Source: Aldehydirespirator sp965117015
Lineage (GTDB): Bacteria; Actinomycetota; Acidimicrobiia; Acidimicrobiales; Aldehydirespiratoraceae
Length of the DNA stretch: 64,000 nt
Direction of reading: 5' to 3'
Assembly (NCBI GenBank): GCA_965117015.1
Contig: OZ220747.1
Location: 3,286,001-3,350,000, forward strand
The position numbers and the translations under genes were made by a program. The notes below the pieces were generated by a model. The model was not told where the DNA came from and made no database searches. It saw only the letters and a program-made list of their open reading frames with translations. The stretch's first letter is position 1, and each line of letters starts with the position of its first letter. Positions 59,070 through 64,000 of the stretch are shown in pieces.

Positions 59070-59995
59070 GTGCTGCGGGCGGCTGCAGCCTCGGTCACGA
59101 TGCCAGCCAGGTCGTGCTCGATGACCCGGTCGCGGTCCTCGCGGTACTTCAGCAGGGCGCCCAGGGTGGCCGATGCGTTGGCCAGGTCCAGCTTGGCCCC
59201 GCCGAGGAGGTTCAGGGCTCGGGCCCAGTCGATGGTTTCAGCCACTCCGGGCGGCTTGTAGAGGCCGACGTCGCGGATGGCGGCCGCGGCGTGGGCCACC
59301 TCCTGCGCCAGAGTGTCGGTCACCTCCGGGGCCCGCAGCCGGATGATCTCCGCCTCACGCTGCGCACCGGGATGCGACACCCAGTGGTACAGGCAGCGCC
59401 GCTTGAGGGCGTCGTGCACGTCGCGGGTGCGGTTGGAGGTGATGACCACCACCGGCGGATCGACTGCCGCGAAGGTGCCAACTTCGGGGATGGTTATCGA
59501 ATAATCCGACAGCACCTCGAGCAGGAAGGCCTCGAACTCGTCGTCGGAGCGGTCGACCTCGTCGACGAGCAGCACCGGGGGCGGGCCGTCACCGGCCTCG
59601 ATCGCCTCCAGCAGGGGCCGGCGCACCAGGAAGCGCTCGCTGTAGAGCTCGTCGGCCAGGCTGGCCTCGTCGGCGCCGCGGGCCCTCCCGGTGGCCTCCA
59701 TCGTCCGGAGGTGCATCAGCTGGCGGGCGTAGTCCCACTCGTAGACGGCCTGGGCGGCGTCGATGCCCTCGTAGCACTGCAGCCGGATGAGGCGCCCGCC
59801 GCCCCAGTCGGCGATCACCTTGGCCACCTCGGTCTTGCCCACGCCGGGCTCGCCCTCCAGCAGCAGCGGGCGGCGCAGGCGCAGGGCCAGGTACACGGCG
59901 GTGGCCAGCGCCTCGTCGGGCAGGTAGGCGTTGTCGCGGAGTCCCTGCCAGACGTCTTCCACACACGCCACGGAACGCAGATCGGCGGCTGCCAT
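59066..59995 (-). CDS. coxD: CoxD-like MoxR AAA+ ATPase
   Basis: A 309-residue MoxR ATPase. The Walker A is LLEGEPGVGKTEVAKV (residues 46-61), Walker B is VLLVDEVDRSDDEFEAFLLE, and VITSNRTRDVHDALKRRCLYHW carries sensor 1 and the arginine finger. CoxD of Oligotropha carboxidovorans helps form the CuSMo centre of CO dehydrogenase. It leads the five-gene maturation module (coxD, coxE, xdhC, mocA, coxG). Whether the client is CO dehydrogenase or another hydroxylase is not decided. Confidence 0.87.
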   Translation of the reverse strand: MAAADLRSVACVEDVWQGLRDNAYLPDEALATAVYLALRLRRPLLLEGEPGVGKTEVAKVIADWGGGRLIRLQCYEGIDAAQAVYEWDYARQLMHLRTMEATGRARGADEASLADELYSERFLVRRPLLEAIEAGDGPPPVLLVDEVDRSDDEFEAFLLEVLSDYSITIPEVGTFAAVDPPVVVITSNRTRDVHDALKRRCLYHWVSHPGAQREAEIIRLRAPEVTDTLAQEVAHAAAAIRDVGLYKPPGVAETIDWARALNLLGGAKLDLANASATLGALLKYREDRDRVIEHDLAGIVTEAAAARST

Positions 59996-60022
59996 CGGAT
60001 CTGAGCATAGAGCCGTCTTGCT

Positions 60023-60427
60023 CTAGCTCACGAAGTAGGGGGCCAGGGCCTCGGCCAAGTCTGCCGGCGCCCGCACCGGCTTGCCGTCGTTGTCGGTGAT
60101 GGCGGCCCGCAGCTCCTGGCGAGCCACGACCTCGCCGTCGCGCACCAGACGCTGGCGCCACGTCGACGAGGCCCGTCGCAGCTCCACGATCTCCGTCTCC
60201 ACCGTCACCGAGTCGCCGGCGTGCACCGGGCGGTCGAACGACGTGCTGATGCGGCTGACCACGAACCGGTATCCCCGGGCCGCGAACGACTCCAGGTCCA
60301 TCCCGACGTGCTCCAGGAGCTCGATCCGACCGGTCTCGAAGAACTGGATGTAGGCGGAGTGGTTGAGATGCCCGTACGGATCGAGTTCGTAGAACCGGAC
60401 CTTGACGTCGAAGCGATGCGCCGGCAT
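60023..60427 (-). CDS. Acyl-CoA thioesterase (4-hydroxybenzoyl-CoA thioesterase type)
   Basis: A 134-residue single hotdog thioesterase. FYELDPYGHLNHSAYIQFFE carries the catalytic Asp16, and the helix that follows binds CoA. Typical substrates are short or aromatic acyl-CoAs, not identified here. It lies 12 bp downstream of the ftsB-like gene and 27 bp upstream of coxD on the same strand. Confidence 0.9.
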   Translation of the reverse strand: MPAHRFDVKVRFYELDPYGHLNHSAYIQFFETGRIELLEHVGMDLESFAARGYRFVVSRISTSFDRPVHAGDSVTVETEIVELRRASSTWRQRLVRDGEVVARQELRAAITDNDGKPVRAPADLAEALAPYFVS

Positions 60428-60439
60428 GGACTGGTCAGG

Positions 60440-60763
60440 CTAGGGATCCTGGGGCTGCGACACGCAGCCTTCGAGGCCCATCACGGCGTAGACCTCGGTG
60501 CCGGGCTCGACGTAGGGGCCGAAACACAGCGCCTCGCGCCGCACCCCGTCATCGCTGGTCCGCCTGGCGACCTCGGCTTCGAGCTCGGCGATGCGGACGT
60601 CGAGCTCGGTCGCGACGCTCTCAGCCTCCCGCTGCTGGGCGTTCTGGTCCATCCAGGTCCGCATCGACGACGCCCCCAGCAGCAAGGCCGCGGCCACCAT
60701 GGCCACCACCAGGCCCACCAGCAGCAAGCGGTGCCACCAGGCCGACTTCACCGCGATCTTCAT
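60440..60763 (-). CDS. FtsB/DivIC-like septum formation initiator protein
   Basis: A 107-residue single-pass membrane protein. One helix (residues about 12-31, LLLVGLVVAMVAAALLLGAS) is followed by a coiled coil, ESVATELDVRIAELEAEVAR, and a C-terminal tail with two Cys. FtsB family members scaffold cell division. The assignment rests on shape and position: its ATG overlaps the enolase stop by 4 bp, as usual for actinobacterial eno-ftsB pairs. Confidence 0.78.
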   Translation of the reverse strand: MKIAVKSAWWHRLLLVGLVVAMVAAALLLGASSMRTWMDQNAQQREAESVATELDVRIAELEAEVARRTSDDGVRREALCFGPYVEPGTEVYAVMGLEGCVSQPQDP

Positions 60764-62046
60764 CGGTCGGATCCCAGGGCTAGAGCGGCCCGGCCGCGGA
60801 ACTCGGCCGCATCGCCCAGTTGCTCCTCGATGCGCAGCAGCTGGTTGTACTTGGCCACCCGGTCGCTCCTAGCCGGAGCGCCGGTCTTGATCTGCCCGCA
60901 GTTGGTAGCCACCGCCAGGTCGGCGATGGCAGTGTCCTCGGTCTCCCCGCTGCGGTGCGACATCACCGCTCCGTACCCTCGCCGCACGGCCAGCTCCACA
61001 CAATCGAGGGTCTCGGTGAGCGACCCGATCTGGTTGACCTTCACCAGGATGGCGTTGGCCACCCCGTCCCGCATCCCCCGGGCCAGTCGCTCGGAGTTGG
61101 TGACGAACACGTCGTCGCCCACCAGCTGGACGCGCTCGCCCACCGCGGCGGTGAGCTCTGCCCAGCCGTCCCAGTCCTCCTCGGCCATGCCGTCCTCGAC
61201 GGAAACGATCGGGAACTGGTCGCACAGGCCTTCCAGCGCGGCGACCATCCCGGTGGGGTCCAGCGTCCTGCCCTCGCCGGCCAGCACGTACCGGCCCTCT
61301 TCGAAGAACTCGGTCGACGCCACGTCCAGCGCGAACCCGACCTCGTCGCCCAGCACCAGGCCGGTGCGCTCGGTCGCCTCGGCCAGCAGGCCCAGCGCCT
61401 CGGCGTTGGACCCCAGATCGGGGGCGAACCCTCCCTCGTCGCCGAGACCGGTGGACAGGCCCCGGCCCTTCAGCACGGCCGCCAGCTCGTGGTAGATGTC
61501 CACGCCCCAGCAGAGCGCCTCCGAGAACGACGACGCGCCCACCGGGACCACCATGAACTCCTGGAAGTCGACGTTGTTGTCGGCGTGGGCGCCCCCGTTG
61601 AGCACGTTCAGCATCGGCACAGGCAACACGCGGGCATCGGGTCCGCCGACGTGGCGCCACAGCGGGACCTCGAGCTCGGCCGCCGCAGCCCGGGCCGCGG
61701 CCAGCGACACGCCGAGGATGGCGTTGGCGCCCAACCGGCCCTTGCCGTCGGTGCCGTCGGCGTCGATCAGCGCGCCGTCCACGGCCCGCTGATCGGCCGC
61801 GTCGAGACCCCGCACGGCGTCGGCCAGCTCACCGGCCGCGTTGGCGACCGCCTTGAGGACGCCCTTGCCGCGCAGGCGGCTGCCGCCGTCGCGAAGCTCG
61901 ACCGCCTCGAATGCGCCCGTCGACGCACCCGACGGGACCATGGCCCGGCCGCTCGCGCCCGAGTCCAGTGCGACATCGACCTCCACTGTGGGGTTGCCGC
62001 GCGAGTCGAACACCTCGCGAGCACGCACTGCCGTGATGAGACTCAC
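60760..62046 (-). CDS. eno: Enolase
   Basis: A 428-residue enolase of standard length. FDSRGNPTVEVDV and SGASTGAFEAVELRDGG are N-terminal signatures. FPIVSVEDGMAEEDWDGW carries metal-binding residues, ILVKVNQIGSLTETL contains the catalytic Lys, and SHRSGETEDTAIADLAVAT is the enolase signature. It converts 2-phosphoglycerate to phosphoenolpyruvate. The gene stands 106 bp after the mazG stop, which may contain its promoter. Confidence 0.98.
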   Translation of the reverse strand: MSLITAVRAREVFDSRGNPTVEVDVALDSGASGRAMVPSGASTGAFEAVELRDGGSRLRGKGVLKAVANAAGELADAVRGLDAADQRAVDGALIDADGTDGKGRLGANAILGVSLAAARAAAAELEVPLWRHVGGPDARVLPVPMLNVLNGGAHADNNVDFQEFMVVPVGASSFSEALCWGVDIYHELAAVLKGRGLSTGLGDEGGFAPDLGSNAEALGLLAEATERTGLVLGDEVGFALDVASTEFFEEGRYVLAGEGRTLDPTGMVAALEGLCDQFPIVSVEDGMAEEDWDGWAELTAAVGERVQLVGDDVFVTNSERLARGMRDGVANAILVKVNQIGSLTETLDCVELAVRRGYGAVMSHRSGETEDTAIADLAVATNCGQIKTGAPARSDRVAKYNQLLRIEEQLGDAAEFRGRAALALGSDR

Positions 62047-62152
62047 CGGCGAACCTCCGGTCGTTAGCGACGCCGCGCCGCGCCCGGCTCGGCATCAACT
62101 TCGGGCGCCGCTCCGTCCAATCCCTCGGCGTCCGTCGGTGCGGACGGAAATC

Positions 62153-62911
62153 TTACCCGTCGGCCTGCTCTAGTGCGCGATAGTGGCGCTGGGCGCGCTC
62201 GGTGGCCGACCTGAGAGCATCCTCGGGATCGACCTTCAGGCGCCGGCCCAGCTCCACCGCAGCCAGCAGCAATTCGCCGAAGCTGTGCTCGCTGCGGTCG
62301 GCTCGGAGTTCGGCCAGGGCCCGCTCGGTCTCGCCGAACTCGCCCTGGGCACCGTCACCGGCAAGTAGCCCGGCCGTGGCGGCCCGCTTCTGCACCTTCA
62401 CGGCCGACAGGAGGGCGGGCAGCGTTCGGGGGATGCCATCCATCACCGAGTCCCGCCCCTTCTCCTGGAGCTTGATGGCGTCCCACATGCCCCGGACCGC
62501 GTCGGCGTCCGAGGCCTCCACGTCCCCGAAGACGTGGGGGTGGCGGGCCACCAGTTTGCGGCGTACCTGTTGGGCCACGTCCGCTATGTCGAACGCGCCG
62601 CGCTCGGAGGCCAGATGGGCCTGGAACCACACCTGGTACAGCAGATCACCGAGCTCCTCGCAGAGGTGCCGGTCGAGATCCTCGATGTCGGCACCTCCGC
62701 CGGCTTCGGCGCCGGCCCGGGCGTCGAGGGCCTCCAGCGTCTCGTAGGTCTCCTCCAGGAGATACCGCCGCAGGCTCGTGTGGGTCTGCTCGCGGTCCCA
62801 CGGGCACTGCTCGCGCAGGGTCCGAACCAGCTCGTCGAGATGCAGGATGGCGACGCTCAAGTCGTCGTCAAGCTGGTCGGGCCCGACCTCACGCTCAGCG
62901 TCCCCGGACAC
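62153..62911 (-). CDS. mazG: Nucleoside triphosphate pyrophosphohydrolase MazG
   Basis: A 252-residue MazG. The first half has LVRTLREQCPWDREQTHTSL and LEETYETLEALDA, with the EExxE metal-binding pattern, and the second half keeps a degenerate copy. It hydrolyses NTPs to NMPs and pyrophosphate, a housecleaning role. The GTG at 62911 lies 12 bp after the PPIase gene. Position beside eno is typical in actinobacteria. Confidence 0.93.
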   Translation of the reverse strand: MSGDAEREVGPDQLDDDLSVAILHLDELVRTLREQCPWDREQTHTSLRRYLLEETYETLEALDARAGAEAGGGADIEDLDRHLCEELGDLLYQVWFQAHLASERGAFDIADVAQQVRRKLVARHPHVFGDVEASDADAVRGMWDAIKLQEKGRDSVMDGIPRTLPALLSAVKVQKRAATAGLLAGDGAQGEFGETERALAELRADRSEHSFGELLLAAVELGRRLKVDPEDALRSATERAQRHYRALEQADG

Positions 62912-62923
62912 GCCGACCGACCG

Positions 62924-63868
62924 TCAGGAGACCGGCTCCAGGACCACCCGGAACTGCTCGGGGTCCCAGTACCCGTAGCGTTCATCGATCCGCACCAGGG
63001 GTGCGTACCGCTCCAGAACGGTGTCCTGCAGCTCGAACAGCGTCTGCTGGCGCAGGTCCTGCACCGCGAGCTGGGCCCGTTCGGCTGCCGCCAGCTCGGC
63101 GTCCTCGGCCATGAAGGCCAGCCGTTCGGCGTCGATCTGGGGGTGGTTCTCGGCGGTGGCCGGGCCGGAGCTGATCACCTCGATCACATGGAAGCCGAAC
63201 TGCGACTCGGCCACCACTACCTCGCCGGGCTCTGCCGCGTAGGCGGCCGTCTCGAAAGGCTCCACGAAGGAGCCTTCGACCACGCAGCCCAGATCCCCGC
63301 CCAAGGACCCGCTGCCCGGATCCTGCGACAGCTCGACGGCCAGGAACCCGAAGTCCTCTCCCGCGCCGAGGAGGGCCATAACGGCGTCGGCCTCCGCTTG
63401 CGAGGCGACGAGGATGTGGCGGGAGCACAGATGGCGCAGCGCCCCGGAGACCGGGGCGGCGGGCACCTCGACTTCGACCCACTCGAGCGCGGCGAGCACG
63501 ACCGCCCGCTGGTGGATGGCGACATCCGAGCCCCCCGCGCTGGGAACGAAGGCAGGGTCGGCCTGGGTGAGGTCGGCGACGGCCTGAGCCTCATGGGCGT
63601 TGGACACCGTCACGCCGCGTTCAGCCAGTTCCAGTTCTATGGCCGAGAAGAACACCCACTCGGACAGCCAGACGGCGGCCTGCTCGCGCGGCGCCCGGGC
63701 CTCGTTGCCGGGGTCGGTGGTGGCCAGGTAGTCGTTCAGGTCGTCGACCGTGTACTCCACCCCGCCCACATCGGCGGCCACATCGGCGGAGGACCCGCAG
63801 CCGGTCGCCAGGATCAACACCGTCGCCGCGACCGCGCCGGCCGCTGCAAAGGAACGAACGAGGCTCAC
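62924..63868 (-). CDS. SurA/PpiC-type peptidyl-prolyl isomerase lipoprotein
   Basis: A 314-residue exported protein. The lipobox LILATGC places the lipidated Cys at residue 24. Residues about 30-130 form the SurA-like N domain, and about 150-240 a parvulin PpiC domain (CSRHILVASQAEADAVMALL, LGGDLGCVVEGSFVEPF, SQFGFHVIEV). It should fold secreted proteins outside the membrane. The GTG at 63868 overlaps the preceding gene by 4 bp. Confidence 0.9.
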   Translation of the reverse strand: MSLVRSFAAAGAVAATVLILATGCGSSADVAADVGGVEYTVDDLNDYLATTDPGNEARAPREQAAVWLSEWVFFSAIELELAERGVTVSNAHEAQAVADLTQADPAFVPSAGGSDVAIHQRAVVLAALEWVEVEVPAAPVSGALRHLCSRHILVASQAEADAVMALLGAGEDFGFLAVELSQDPGSGSLGGDLGCVVEGSFVEPFETAAYAAEPGEVVVAESQFGFHVIEVISSGPATAENHPQIDAERLAFMAEDAELAAAERAQLAVQDLRQQTLFELQDTVLERYAPLVRIDERYGYWDPEQFRVVLEPVS

Positions 63869-64000
63869 GAGGTCTGAACCCTAGCGGCGCCCGACATATC
63901 GCCCGGCGCACCAACTGTCACAACATCGGTCAGCAGCGACACGATCTGATCGATCACCGGACCGGCGTCGGCCCGGAGCGGAACGTGCAGCTCCCGGGAG
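63865..64000 (-). CDS. C-terminal end of an unidentified protein (cut by the window)
   Basis: The last about 44 codons of a minus-strand gene, ending in TCG TGA that overlaps the PPIase GTG as GTGA. It reads SRELHVPLRADAGPVIDQIV and continues to SGAARVQTS. The fragment is too short for a family. The 4-bp overlap makes it likely to be the upstream member of the same operon. Confidence 0.5.
   Translation of the reverse strand, partial: SRELHVPLRADAGPVIDQIVSLLTDVVTVGAPGDMSGAARVQTS

Overview
The window is a GC-rich, gene-dense bacterial chromosome segment. It most likely comes from an actinobacterium of the Acidimicrobiia type. That placement is an inference from three things: the block mazG / eno / ftsB-like / DUF501 / ppx at the right end (a typical actinobacterial neighbourhood), the many GTG starts and 4-bp stop/start overlaps, and the wealth of CoA-ester catabolism genes. 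No plasmid, phage structural or transposase gene is visible.

Region by region. 1-2.6 kb: a minus-strand operon of a PhyH-type dioxygenase, an M24 peptidase-like hydrolase and an EutA/maleate-isomerase-like protein cut by the window edge. 2.6 kb: tRNA-Ala(GGC). 2.9-8.2 kb: a cupin, an unusual flavin reductase/MetE-like fusion, an EamA-like membrane protein and an alkyl-DHAP-synthase-like flavoenzyme. 8.2-10.9 kb: a GcvT-like/MttB-like demethylation pair. 11-23 kb: CoA-transferase, dehydrogenase, aldolase, racemase-like, hydratase and acyl-CoA dehydrogenase genes, which look like catabolism of branched or cyclic acyl-CoAs, with Tpx and a PLP decarboxylase among them. 23-31.4 kb: a membrane molybdopterin oxidoreductase, xylAB, a repeat-rich lipoprotein and a large exported YceI/cytochrome/copper-monooxygenase fusion. 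31.4-42.7 kb: a ROK kinase, a pair of acyl-CoA dehydrogenases, an MT-A70 methyltransferase, a sulfatase/amidohydrolase operon, a second PhyH enzyme, an SMP-30 lactonase and superoxide dismutase. 42.8-47.9 kb: a DUF222-HNH protein with a palindromic operator, small hypothetical genes beside tRNA-Leu(UAA), and a Fe-S PD-(D/E)XK nuclease. 47.9-53.5 kb: an MFS exporter, an enoyl-CoA hydratase and pyruvate carboxylase. 53.5-64 kb: a long minus-strand series with core genes (PPIase lipoprotein, mazG, eno, ftsB-like, DUF501, ppx), into which a molybdenum-hydroxylase maturation module (coxD, coxE, xdhC/coxF, mocA, coxG) is inserted.

Together the genes describe an aerobic heterotroph that uses methylated amines, sulfated compounds, xylose and branched or isoprenoid acids. 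Anaplerosis would run through pyruvate carboxylase, and peroxide/superoxide defence is present. The least ordinary items are a dispersed nested-hairpin repeat (two copies at 12.2-12.4 kb, two identical copies at 28.96-29.08 kb), the YceI/c-heme/PHM fusion, the flavin reductase/MetE-like fusion and the cox maturation genes embedded among housekeeping genes. All functions are judged from sequence alone; no database search was run.
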